Origin: Vitis vinifera
Lineage: Eukaryota > Streptophyta > Magnoliopsida > Vitales > Vitaceae
NCBI RefSeq assembly: GCF_030704535.1
Contig: NC_081817.1
Coordinates: 24,491,001-24,555,000, forward strand
DNA: 64,000 nt
Direction of reading: 5' to 3'
A model generated the notes under the pieces. The model was not told the origin of the DNA. It did not search any database and saw nothing but the letters and a program-made list of their open reading frames with translations. Position numbers and translations under genes: made by a program. Shown one piece after another: positions 10,358-21,659 of the stretch (positions within the stretch are counted from its first letter, which is position 1; the number at the start of each line of letters is the position of its first letter).

Positions 10358-12421
10358 TGATTCGTCCCTAGCAGCGGCAGTGGCAATGACACCATCTGAT
10401 TCGGGGTTCGATCCCCGGCAACGGCCCCATTTGATTCGTCCCTAGCAGCGGCAGTGGCAATGGCACCATTTGATTCGAGGTTTGATCCCCGGCAACGGCG
10501 CCATTTGATTCATGCCCAATTGGTGTCTCAGCTGATTCGTGTCCAGCTGGTGCTCCTTGATTGAGGGATTGATCAACAAAATTTATAACCTATTACACCA
10601 TATACTAGGGTAGCAAAGACAAAGCTACTATAGCATAGTGGCTCTAGGATCGTTCACTGGGATGGGTTTTCACTTCACAAATGATATCAATTCAAAGCTG
10701 GATTGGTGCCTTTTCATTTCAAGGTTAGCTTTAAAAGAAAACATAAAGATTTTTGAATGAAAAAGGTTTAGGTTTTAAGCTAACTAAAAAGAAAGTAATG
10801 GGAATTACTTATGAAGAAAAGTGTTTCTTGGAGTTCAGATCACTAGGCTCGTTCCTCATACAAAATGGAGAGTTCCGGTCACTTGTTTATTTTCCTCGCA
10901 TTAGAGAATTAACATATAGTTCCTTCTCCAACCGGTGTTGTACAGATGCTTCCCATTAATGGGTTCAAACACTAAATCCCTCTCACTGATGCAACTTGCA
11001 AGGGTTCATGCCTCTCACGAGCACTTACCATTCAAGGTGATCTTTAACCTTGGATTACCCGTCAAAAGCTTGCAAGAGATAACTAATGGATGTCTCCTTA
11101 GAGTCCAAAAGCTTACCAAGTGTTGGCTATTCTAGAAAATCCTACCTTCAAGTCACCTCCCAAAGGCTCGCAAGGGGTAAACTAGTGCATTTCCATGGTT
11201 GGAAATCACTTGCCTTACCAAGTGTTGGCCCAGGTGATTTAAAGGCGTTTTAAGTTAACTTAAAAACATAGAAATCACTAACGGGTTACACTTTCTCTTC
11301 ATTAAAAACTAAAACAACAAAACTTCCAAATTATGTATGTGGAAACTTACCCGGCTTTCCTTACTCCAAGAGACAAAAAGCTTAGCCTCTCATCCTCTGT
11401 GGAAAAATCCTCAGAGTTTGGTTGGCTAGAAAGTGAAAATGAAAGAGAAGACAAGAATATATATGAAAAACAGAGCAAGTGCTCTGTTCGTTGATTCTAT
11501 ATATTGGATTACATATATGATTACATTGGATGCAAGGGAATATATATAGAGGAGTTTTTCCAACCTTCCTAGCTAAGAAATCTTGTGGTTGGTGGCTTAC
11601 AAGGAGAAGAATGGAAATTTATACAAAAATATCTGAAGAAAATATCTAAAAGAGTCGGTGCAAAAATATCGGGAAGCTTCAGGCACATTTCGCAGGTGAA
11701 AATGGTGTCTGCGAGATTTCGCAGACACTCAAGAGGGCTGCGAAGTATTTTCGCAACAACAAGTTAAACTCGCAGGGCTGCGAAATTGGCTTCCACCTTG
11801 AGGTTCTCAGTGTTCCAGCTTGCGGCATGTATCGGGTAGCTTCAGGAGGAATTCCATAGCACTGTACAAAAAGGCTGCGAAATTCTCGCAACAAAAGGCT
11901 GATTTCGCAACACTTTGGAGTGATCTGCTTGCAATGGCTGTAACTCCTTCGTTTCAACTCCGAATCGCGCACCGTTTGAAGCATTGGATTCTTGACTTCC
12001 TGAGCTTTGAAATGGTATATAGAATGTAGAAAATGGACTTCGGGAAGTGCTCCAAAAGTGCGCATGAAGACTGCAGCTGCTTGTCCTCTGTTTTCTTCAC
12101 TCTGTTTTCCTCTTCTCCTTGCTTCTCTCCTTGCATACTTTGAACGACTTTGGCAAAGGGCTATGGAGCTCCAAAGCTTGGTTCTTCATGAATTTGAGCT
12201 TCCAAAAGCTTTGCCATGAACTATATACAATTCTCCCTCATTCTTGGATTGTTTTGGTGATCAAATTACTAACAAAAACACCAAAACTTACACAATTTGA
12301 TTAGAAATGATTGCAAGGGTCCTTAACATGTTAATTGGGTTAAAAGGCAATAACTACTACTCAAAAGTGTTTAAAAGGATTAATTACAAGCTACAAAATA
12401 GCACTTTTTGAGTAGTAATCA
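10358..12421 (-). repeat. 3' LTR of gag-only element
   Basis: Read on the minus strand it starts at 12421 with TGATTACTACTCAAAAAG and ends at 10358. Its end (10358-10515 on the plus strand) is a ladder of Asp-tRNA primer-site-like modules. A TTCGCAG cluster sits at about 11685-11910. ORF-like stretches at 10753-10959, 11679-12065 and others recur in the partner LTR and are not genes. Confidence 0.93.
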
Positions 12422-12433
12422 CTCCCCCCAACC
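12422..12433 (-). other. Polypurine tract of gag-only element
   Basis: The minus strand reads GGTTGGGGGGAG immediately before the LTR start. It is identical to the host element tract at 28815-28826, and the preceding bases (GACTAGCAATATGTC) also match. Confidence 0.85.
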
Positions 12434-14165
12434 GACATATTGCTAGTCCCTTAGCAATGAAGGAGAGAAAAATAAAAATAAACAATACTATAATTTACAA
12501 CATCATGCTGATCAAAAAACAGTTTTCAAGTGGCATGATGATCTAACTCTCACATGGAACATTAAAGAAATAAAACTCAAACTTCAACAAGAGTTATCAA
12601 ATAACTTGTCTAATCACAATTCTTAAAGAGAAGGCATTATGCAAATTTAAGCTTTAAAATCATTTCCACTTCCAAAGGATCAAACCTTACTCTTCCACAA
12701 AAATCTAAGTGTTATTTATTAGTTTCCGAATATAGTATGTTGAACTAATCTCTCCCCCCAACCTAGTTCTTTTTCAAAGCTTAGCAAACTAATCAACCTC
12801 CAATAGGCTAAGAACGCACCTCTTTTTTTCACAATTTTTTTTCATTGTAGGAGTATAAGGCTTAAGGGTATTCTTTTTTAAATTGTCCATGTAACGGGGG
12901 TCCATCGATGACTCCCAACCAATTAAGGTTTAGGGCATCAAGTTTTAAGGATCTTTCAACCACTAACTCCTCGGATTTCACCCCGGACTTTTGAGAATGA
13001 ATTTTTAATACCCAAGCACCTACAGTATGTTAAACTCCACCTATCCACCCTTGTAACGAGCATTGAGGTCGGTGACTCCCAACCAATGAAGGCTTAGGGC
13101 ACCAGGCTTAAAAGATTTTCACCATATACCCCTCAAACCTTGCTCGGGTTTCAAGGCAAGCAAACATTTTTTCTTTCTTTTTTTTTTTTCTCTTCAAAGA
13201 CTCATTGGCCTTTTATAAGGTGTCCCAACACTATTAAATAAGGTCAAAGGTACCAAGTCTAAAATTTTCCTAAGTCAAGAGGGAAATAGTTTTTCATCTT
13301 ATACTCGGAACCTATTGTGCACAGTGTGTGGATAGCTTAAAGTGGAAGAACTAAGGTTGACTTCAATAGAAGTTTCAACAATTCATCAACTTTAATAAGC
13401 ATAATACAAAATCTAAGTCAAGTAAAAAGACAAAAATTCAATTTCTCCTATTTTAGTTTGAAAATTTTTCCTTGATAACCATGGAGAGTAGAGAAAAAAA
13501 AACTTAAAAAATTTTAAATTAAGCAAAAAACAACTAAATTACCAAAATAACTTAGCATTCTTAACAATACTTACTTCCTCAACTCTCCCCCCAACCGAGC
13601 TGAACATTGTCCTCAATGTGACAAAAGCGATTAAAAAATAGGGAGGAAGTGGTACCTCATGAGTAACATGGAGTCTAAGTCATATAGGAGAAACCACATG
13701 TTTCAAAAAAAACATAAGAGTTAGTGAGTAGAAGAAATAGAAAAATGCCAAGTTTAAACAAAAATGATGTCTATGTATGATGCATCATCAGTAATACATC
13801 CAATCCCAGAATATAAGACATCAAAACATGGAGCTATGTATACTAATATAATATGTAAAGACCAAAAAATAAAGAGATGATCAAGTAATGGTAAGGTCCT
13901 GTGGAGCTGATGCGTCTGTGGTGGCCTCTTGAATGGGTTGGATCAGGACTTTGGCCTCTGTTCAGGTAGTCTCCTTAGATGGCATAGTCTCCTCAACTGG
14001 AGCTCTCAGTTGGTAGCTATAGGATTTGATGGTTTAAGGAGGTTAGAAATGGAGTGAGAGACTTTGTGTGTGTGATCTCAAGGTGCTCGGGGCTCTCTTC
14101 TTCAGATGCATGGTTGTAGGGCTCTGTTGGCATTTTAGCAACTTCCCTTGGCTTTGCAAAGTGTT
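12434..14165 (-). other. 3' non-coding region of gag-only element
   Basis: No gene is seen. On the minus strand it parallels the host 3' non-coding segment (27780-28812), with the same order of landmarks such as the gattggttgggagtcatcga block and a purine-rich stretch. A second polypurine-like motif lies at 13585-13596. The part at 13890-14165 is less clear and may hold a scrap of the third ORF. Confidence 0.6.
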
Positions 14166-14169
14166 TTCA

Positions 14170-15400
14170 CCAACCTCCCTCAATTACGCAAGTCAATTTC
14201 GCAATTTGAAGGCCCTTTTGAAGCTTGGAGGTGATTTCGCAGCCATTTTGAAGCTTGGAGATCATTTCGCAGAAAAGTGGCATGGTCACAGACCATTTTT
14301 GAAGCTTGGAGCATTTTCGCAGCCATTTCAAAGCTCAAAAGTGATTTCGCAGCCCAAAATTGATTTCGCAGCTCAAAAGTGATTTCGCAGCCATATCGCA
14401 GCTTCGAAATGAAGGGAACTATGCTGCAAATGGCACTCGTGTGCCAAAAATTGGTTTCGCAGCTGCGAAACACCCTTCCAAATGGTGTCTCGGCTGCGAA
14501 ATTCCCGTTCAACTTTGCGCGCTTGTCTTCAAACGGCTATAACTTCTTCATTTCACCTCCAAATTGCATACCGTTTGAATCGCTGGATTCCTGACTTTCC
14601 AAGCTTTGAAACGAGATATCGTATACATAATTTGAGCTCCAGAAAGTACTTCAAAAATGTGTCCAACAGTAGCAAAATTGAGGTGCGACATTTCCGTTCA
14701 TGGTTTGCACAATCATCTTCAAATGGCCATAACTTTTCCGTTTCAAATCCAAATCAAGTACCGTTTAAAGCTATGGACTTCTGACTTCCCAAGCTTTCCA
14801 ACGAGATATTGCATGCATAATTTGAACTTCGGGAAGTGATCGAGATGTGTCCAACAGTTGCCGAAATGGAGGTGCGGCTGTGAAATTGGGATTTTTCACT
14901 TTTTGGGACTTCGCAGCCATTTCGCAGCTGCGAAATGAGGGTCACTGTGCTGCGAAATGGCACTCGTGTGCCAAAAGTGCTTTCGCAGCCGCGAAATCCT
15001 CTGCGGAATGGGACTTTGGCTGCAAAAAAAAAAATGAATTTTTTTTTTTTTTTTTTTTTTTGTTTTTTTTTTTTTTTTGGTTTCGCAGCCATTTTCGCAG
15101 CTGCGAAATGAGGTTCACTGTGCTGCGGAATGGCACTCGTGTGCCAAAAGTGCTTTCGCAGCTGCCAAACACCCTTCCAAATGGAGCTTTCCCTACGAAA
15201 TGGAGGATTTCATGCTTTGATGGTTCGTAGCCGCTTTCGCAGCTGCGAAATGGGGGCTCCTGTGCTGCGAAGTGGCACTCGTGTGCCAAATTTGGTTTCG
15301 CAGCTGCGAAATGCCCTCGCAGAGACTTCTACAGTGTTGCGGAATGGTTTGGCAACAAAATGCTGATTTCGCAGCGGCTGCGAAATTTCGCAGACCCCTG
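14170..15400 (-). repeat. TTTCGCAGCTGCGAAA palindrome and hairpin array in gag-only element
   Basis: Dozens of TTCGCAG/CTGCGAA half-sites occur, several joined as the perfect 16-bp palindrome (for example near 14456, 14920, 15096, 15237, 15296). A second motif, TGGCACTCGTGTGCCA, able to form a 6-bp stem with a 4-nt loop, recurs near 14430, 14958, 15130 and 15268. Two ~170-bp modules (about 14500-14670 and 14690-14850) resemble a segment of the element's own LTR (11930-12060). An A/T homopolymer block lies at 15016-15078. Confidence 0.85.
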
Positions 15401-15640
15401 TTTTTCCCCTGTTTCTCCCCTGTTTTCGCTCCGTTTGACTCCGATTTTGCTCCGATTTTTTTTTCTTCAATTTCTTTGCAATTCCTCTTGATTTTGATCA
15501 TCCAAAAACCTATATTACATCAAAACAAATTAGAATTAAAGCATTGAAATCAAAATTAAAGCATTGAAATCAAAATTAAAACAAGTAAAAAGCAAAACAA
15601 GAAGATATGGACTAGCTAGTCTTTAAAAAGACTAAGTCCA

Positions 15641-16777
15641 TCAAAAAATTTGATCCTGATTTAGCTTGCCCGGATCCCATATAAAGTTTGCATCTCTCAC
15701 TTGAGACTTGGTCTGTATGATTTTGTCATACAAAGCTTGGAGAAAAGGTGAAGGCATGTGTTTCTTCATTTCTTCCTTGATGACTATCCTCTGTGGTTCT
15801 CTTTGTACATTAACATCATAGCCATCTTTCTCTATGCTTTTCCCCTTTTTCTTTCCTTTGATTTCCTCCCTCTTTTCTTTCTCTGTTTCACTCTCTACCT
15901 TATGCTCTAGCTTGCATGTGGGCAGATCAACCTCTTTACCACTCCTCAGAGTGATCACTTCTTTGACTTCCTTCTTTTGTGAAGGTTTTCCCTCCTTAGC
16001 CTCCATTTCATGGATACTCATAGAATTTTGATAAGGTTGAGAAGGAGAGTTTTCTTTCTCTTGCACTGTGTTGAGGTTGGCAAGCCTTAAGATTGAATCT
16101 TGGAGAATATCTAACTTATGAGATAGATCATTTTGCATTTCATCCATCCTTTTATTCAACATACTCTCCACTCTATCAATTCTTTGATCGACTCGAGCAT
16201 TGGTGGCTTCTTGCTTTCCAATAAAATCTCCCATTACCTTGGTGAGATTAGCTATTGCTTATTCAAGACTTGAAGCTTGCTGTGGTGCTTGAGCAGGTTG
16301 CTGATACTGAGGTGGCTGTGGTTTCCAAGAGAAATTTGGATGGTCCCTCCAATTGGAATTGTAGGTGTTGCAATCACCAAACATTTCCCTCTCGGATGGA
16401 ATGGTAGGACACTCATCCACCAAGTGCTCATATGATAGACAAATGGCACAAGGCATAGCTTGCAATGGTGTTTGAGAGATGGCTTGCACTTCTTGCATCT
16501 GGTTCATTTCTAGCTCTTCCAATCTCCTTTCCATAGCTGCAATCTCTGCCTTCATGTTCATACCATCATTCAAAATATACATCTCACCCTTAGCTTTAGG
16601 TTGAGACATCATTCTTCCCATATCTCGAGCATTTGGTTCATCCCATTCTCTTGAGACTTCAGCCACATAACTCATGAAGTTCATGGCTTCCTCTGCTATG
16701 GTATTCAATATGGCATGCACAACTAGCAACTTGTGAATTAAAAACAAAGAACACAAAAGAAAACAAAAGAAAAACAA
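15641..16777 (-). pseudogene. Gag remnant of gag-only element
   Basis: On the minus strand, the open stretch from 16777 joins capsid sequence late in the domain (EEAMNFMSYVAEVSREWDEP), so most of the capsid domain is deleted. The zinc knuckle CX2CX4HX4C (CAICLSYEHLVDEC) survives near 16430-16475. The frame stops at a TAA near 16259-16261 where the host relative has a Gln codon, then continues in the same frame from 16234 with the coiled-coil linker (RIDRVESMLNKRMDEMQ) and a Lys/Glu-rich spacer, ending at 15641. Sequence is lost before the protease. It is unlikely to make functional capsid. Confidence 0.85.
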
Positions 16778-16940
16778 TTCAAAGAAAGAAAATTAAGGTA
16801 AACTAAAAACTAAATAAAAGGTATACTAAAATATGAACAATAAAGAAATAAAAAGAGTTAGTAAAAAGAAAAGAAAAGTCACCAAACTTGTGATGAAAAT
16901 CACAAGTACTCTCAAAAGATCATATCACTGCAAAGTGGCA

Positions 16941-17002
16941 CCATCCCCGGCAACGGTGCCATTTGATTCGTCCCTAGCAGCGGTAGCGGCAACGGCGCCA
17001 TT
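16941..17002 (-). other. Primer-binding site pair of gag-only element
   Basis: Read on the minus strand, the LTR end is followed by AATGGCGCCGTTGCCG, matching 14 nt of the Asp-tRNA complement, then diverging. About 40 bp further is a second copy, TGGCACCGTTGCCGGGGA, matching 17 of 18 positions. Either could prime; the second has the longer match. Confidence 0.7.
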
Positions 17003-19066
17003 TGATTCGTCCCTAGCAGCGGCAGTGGCAATGACACCATCTGATTCGGGGTTCGATCCCTGGCAACGGCGCCATTTGATTCGTCCCTAGCAGCGGCAGT
17101 GGCAATGGCACCATTTGATTCGAGGTTTGATCCCCGGCAACGGCGCCATTTGATTCATGCCCAATTGGTGTCTCAGCTGATTCGTGTCCAGCTGGTGCTC
17201 CTTGATTGAGGGATTGATCAACAAAATTTATAACCTATTACACCATATACTAGGGTAGCAAAGACAAAGCTACTATAGCATAGTGGCTCTAGGATCGTTC
17301 ACTGGGATGGGTTTTCACTTCACAAATGATATCAATTCAAAGCTGGATTGGTGCCTTTTCATTTCAAGGTTAGCTTTAAAAGAAAACATAAAGATTTTTG
17401 AATGAAAAAGGTTTAGGTTTTAAGCTAACTAAAAAGAAAGTAATGGGAATTACTTATGAAGAAAAGTGTTTCTTGGAGTTCAGATCACTAGGCTCGTTCC
17501 TCATACAAAATGGAGAGTTCCGGTCACTTGTTTATTTTCCTCGCATTAGAGAATTAACATATAGTTCCTTCTCCAACCGGTGTTGTACAGATGCTTCCCA
17601 TTAATGGGTTCAAACACTAAATCCCTCTCACTGATGCAACTTGCAAGGGTTCATGCCTCTCACGAGCACTTACCATTCAAGGTGATCTTTAACCTTGGAT
17701 TACCCGTCAAAAGCTCACAAGAGATAACTAATGGATGTCTCCTTAGAGTCCAAAAGCTTACCAAGTGTTGGCTATTCTAGAAAATCCTACCTTCAAGTCA
17801 CCTCCCAAAGGCTCGCAAGGGGTAAACTAGTGCATTTCCATGGTTGGAAATCACTTGCCTTACCAAGTGTTGGCCCAGGTGATTTAAAGGCGTTTTAAGT
17901 TAACTTAAAAACATAGAAATCACTAACGGGTTACACTTTCTCTTCATTAAAAACTAAAACAACAAAACTTCCAAATTATGTATGTGGAAACTTACCCGGC
18001 TTTCCTTACTCCAAGAGACAAAAAGCTTAGCCTCTCATCCTCTGTGGAAAAATCCTCAGAGTTTGGTTGGCTAGAAAGTGAAAATGAAAGAGAAGACAAG
18101 AATATATATGAAAAACAGAGCAAGTGCTCTGTTCGTTGATTCTATATATTGGATTACATATATGATTACATTGGATGCAAGGGAATATATATAGAGGAGT
18201 TTTTCCAACCTTCCTAGCTAAGAAATCTTGTGGTTGGTGGCTTACAAGGAGAAGAATGGAAATTTATACAAAAATATCTGAAGAAAATATCTAAAAGAGT
18301 CGGTGCAAAAATATCGGGAAGCTTCAGGCACATTTCGCAGGTGAAAATGGTGTCTGCGAGATTTCGCAGACACTCAAGAGGGCTGCGAAGTATTTTCGCA
18401 ACAACAAGTTAAACTCGCAGGGCTGCGAAATTGGCTTCCACCTTGAGGTTCTCAGTGTTCCAGCTTGCGGCATGTATCGGGTAGCTTCAGGAGGAATTCC
18501 ATAGCACTGTACAAAAAGGCTGCGAAATTCTCGCAACAAAAGGCTGATTTCGCAACACTTTGGAGTGATCTGCTTGCAATGGCTGTAACTCCTTCGTTTC
18601 AACTCCGAATCGCGCACCGTTTGAAGCATTGGATTCTTGACTTCCTGAGCTTTGAAATGGTATATAGAATGTAGAAAATGGACTTCGGGAAGTGCTCCAA
18701 AAGTGCGCATGAAGACTGCAGCTGCTTGTCCTCTGTTTTCTTCACTCTGTTTTCCTCTTCTCCTTGCTTCTCTCCTTGCATACTTTGAACGACTTTGGCA
18801 AAGGGCTATGGAGCTCCAAAGCTTGGTTCTTCATGAATTTGAGCTTCCAAAAGCTTTGCCATGAACTATATACAATTCTCCCTCATTCTTGGATTGTTTT
18901 GGTGATCAAATTACTAACAAAAACACCAAAACTTACACAATTTGATTAGAAATGATTGCAAGGGTCCTTAACATGTTAATTGGGTTAAAAGGCAATAACT
19001 ACTACTCAAAAGTGTTTAAAAGGATTAATTACAAGCTACAAAATAGCACTTTTTGAGTAGTAATCA
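17003..19066 (-). repeat. 5' LTR of gag-only element
   Basis: Same length as 10358-12421. The visible differences are two in the primer-site ladder (about 17060 and 17070) and two adjacent ones near 17715. It ends on the plus strand with gagtagtaatca directly before the AGAGA duplication. Confidence 0.93.
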
Positions 19067-20010
19067 AGAGAGTATCTGGGCATCCTTTTTATTGCTTCTT
19101 GGATGGGTATTCCGGGTATTTCCAAATAGAGATTGATGTGGAGGACCGGGAGAAGACTACCTTCACTTGTCCATTCGGCACCTATGCTTATAGGCGGATG
19201 CCTTTTGGATTATGCAACGCTCCTGCTACCTTCCAAAGATGCATGCTTAGCATCTTCAGTGACATGGTTGAACGAATCATGGAAGTCTTCATGGATGACA
19301 TAACTGTGTATGGGACTTCTTTTGAGGATTGTTTGTCACATCTTGAAGATGTTTTGAAAAGATGCATAGAGAAAGACCTCGTACTCAATTGGGAGAAGTG
19401 CCATTTTATGGTAAATCAAGGTATTGTTCTTGGGCACGTAATCTCAAAGAAGGGTATAGAGGTAGATAGAGCTAAGGTGGAACTAATTGTGAAGTTGCCA
19501 CCTCCCACCAATGTAAAAGGAATAAGGCAATTCCTTGGGCATGCCGGGTTCTATAGGAGGTTTATAAAGGATTTTTCCAAGATTGCCAAACCTCTTTGTG
19601 AATTATTGGTGAAGGATGCCAAGTTTGAGTGGGATGATAAATGTCAAAGGAGTTTTGAGCTTCTTAAGCAATTCTTGACATCAGCACCCATTGTGAGAGC
19701 ACCAAATTGGGAGTTTCCATTTGAAGTGATGTGTGACTCAAGTGATTATGCCATTGGAGCTGTTTTGGGACAAAGAGAAGATGGTAAACCTTATGTGATC
19801 CACTATGCAAGCAAGTCTTTGAATGATGCTCAAAGGAATTACACCACTACTGAGAAGGAATTACTTGCTGTGGTGTATGCTTTGGATAAGTTCAGAGCTT
19901 ATTTGATAGGGTCTTCCATTGTGATATTCACGGATCATTCAGCTTTGAAGTATTTGCTAACCAAGCAAGATGCCAAGGCTAGGTTGATTAGGTGGATACT
20001 TTTGCTCTAA
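19067..20010 (+). pseudogene. Athila-like RT (C-terminal part) and RNase H
   Basis: RT resumes at the insertion point. FLDGYSGYFQI holds the first catalytic Asp and VFMDD (19288-19299) the catalytic pair; thumb and connection follow. RNase H (about 19710-20010) shows FEVMCDSSD, HYASKSL, TEKELLAVVYAL and FTDHSAL. The frame stops at TAA 20008-20010, where lineage members keep a Gln codon; the downstream sequence continues in the same frame. This single change separates RT-RNase H from integrase. Confidence 0.9.
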
Positions 20011-21450
20011 GAGTTCAACCTCCAGATCAGAGATAAGAAAGGTGTTGAGAATGTGGTAGCTGACCACTTGTCAAGGCTCAACATTGCTCATGACACCCAT
20101 GGACTTCCCATAAATGATGATTTCCCTGAGGAATCCTTGATGCTTGTGGAGGAAGTGCCATGGTTTGCACACATTGCCAATTACTTGGTCACGGGAGAAA
20201 TACCAAGTGAATGGAGCTCTCAGGACAAGAAGAATTTCTTTGCCAAGGTCCATGCATATTATTGGGAGGAGCCTTTTCTCTTCAAGTATTGTGCGGACCA
20301 AATTATAAGGAAGTGTGTGCCTGAACAAGAGAAGCATGGGATCCTATCTCATTGCCATGAGAATGCATGTGGATGCCACTTTGCCTCTCAAAAGATGGCA
20401 ATGAGAGTTCTTCAATTGGCTTTTTGGTGGCCCTCACTTTTTAAGGATGCCCATGAGGTAAGTAAAGGATGTGATAAGTGCCAAAGACTAGGCAAGCTTT
20501 CAAGGAGAAACATGATGCCTTCGAACCCCATCTTGATAGTGGATCTTTTTGATGTTTGGGGCATAGACTTCATGGGACCTTTCCCTATGTCTTTTGGCCA
20601 CTCCTACATCTTGGTAGGAGTTGATTATGTTTCAAAGTGGGTTGAAGCTATACCCTGTAGAACCAATGATCACAAAGTGGTTCTCAAATTCCTAAAAGAA
20701 AACATCTTCTCGAGGTTTGGAGTGCCTAAAGCAATCATCAGTGATGGAGGCACTCACTTTTGCAACAAGCCCTTTGAAGCTCTTTTGGCCAAGTACGGAG
20801 TCAAGCATAAGGTAGCTACACCTTATCATCCTCAGACGAGTGGCCAAGTAGAGCTAGCCAACCGGGAAATTAAGAACATCTTGATGAAGGTGGTGAACAC
20901 CAATAGGAAAGATTGGTCTGTTAAGCTCCTTGATTCCCTATGGGCGTATAGGACGGCTTATAAGACTATCCTTGGGATGTCACCGTACCGTCTTGTTTAT
21001 GGCAAAGCTTGCCATCTTCCCGTTGAGATTGAGTTCAAGGCATGGTGGGCCATTAAAAAGCTCAACATGGATTTAACTAAGGCTGGGCTAAAGAGGAGTT
21101 TGGATTTGAATGAGCTTGAGGAATTGAGAAATGATGCCTATCTCAACTCAAAAATAGCTAAGGAAAAGCTAAAGAGATGGCATGATCAGTTGGTGACCAA
21201 GAAAGAATTTTTCAAGGGACAAAGAGTCTTGCTATATGACTCTAAGCTTCACCTATTTCCGGGAAAACTCAAATCAAGGTGGGTAGGGCCTTTTGTCATC
21301 CACCAAGTACACTCACATGGAGTAATTGAGTTACTCAACTCAAATAGTGCAAAGACCTTCAAAGTCAATGGCCATCGTCTCAAGCCATTCATTGAACCAT
21401 TCAAGCAAGACAAGGAGGAAATCAACCTCCTTGAGCCACAGAAAGCCTAA
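20011..21450 (+). pseudogene. Athila-like integrase
   Basis: The frame runs uninterrupted from the end of RNase H (VADHLSRL) to 21450. An HHCC zinc domain is visible ([10 protein letters not shown], later CDKCQRLG). The catalytic core has D in [10 protein letters not shown] in ISDGGTHF and E in [16 protein letters not shown], so the DDE triad is intact. The C-terminal GPY/F-type module RWVGPFVI is present; no chromodomain is seen. This is the best preserved coding block of the element, but it depends on an upstream frame that has a stop. Confidence 0.92.
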
Positions 21451-21659
21451 TCAGAAAAGGGTTAGATGGGCTTGGTTTCACCAATGTCCATATTTTTGTT
21501 TAAGTTTACTAATTTGAAAGCTTTATTAATTCTTTTGATTTTAATTTTGGTTTAAAGTTTTGTTAATTATTTGTAACTTCATCTTTTTGAATGATCTTTT
21601 GTAGGAGGAATTGCAAAGAAAATGAAGGAAGGTCCCAGGGAGCAAAAAGGAGCTCAAAA

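Larger units (their letters stand above)
10358..19066 (-). mobile_element. Non-autonomous gag-only Athila-like element (TR-GAG type), antisense
   Basis: Two 2064-bp direct repeats (10358-12421, 17003-19066) flank 4.58 kb. The flanking duplication AGAGA (10353-10357, 19067-19071) lies in the RT gene of the host element. In its own orientation the LTR starts TGATTACTACTC like the host LTR but ends GACGAATCA. The Asp-tRNA primer site, polypurine tract and 3' non-coding segment are shared with the host element. Only a gag remnant is present; protease, RT and integrase are absent, so movement must have used enzymes in trans. The two LTRs differ at about 4 of 2064 positions by eye, so this is the youngest full insertion here. 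Confidence 0.92.

Noticed and set aside
10396..10425. A tRNA-Asp gene, from the GGTTCGATCCCCGGCAACGG match
   Set aside because: Only the 3' part of the tRNA is present; D arm and anticodon arm are absent, and the match is explained by retroelement primer sites on the other strand.
10753..12304. Several small ORFs in the LTR of the gag-only element
   Set aside because: The same ORFs recur at 17398-18949 because the LTRs are near-identical; none shows a domain or codon bias.
14657..15547. Overlapping ORFs on both strands around the CTGCGAA array
   Set aside because: They are translations of a repeated motif in several frames.
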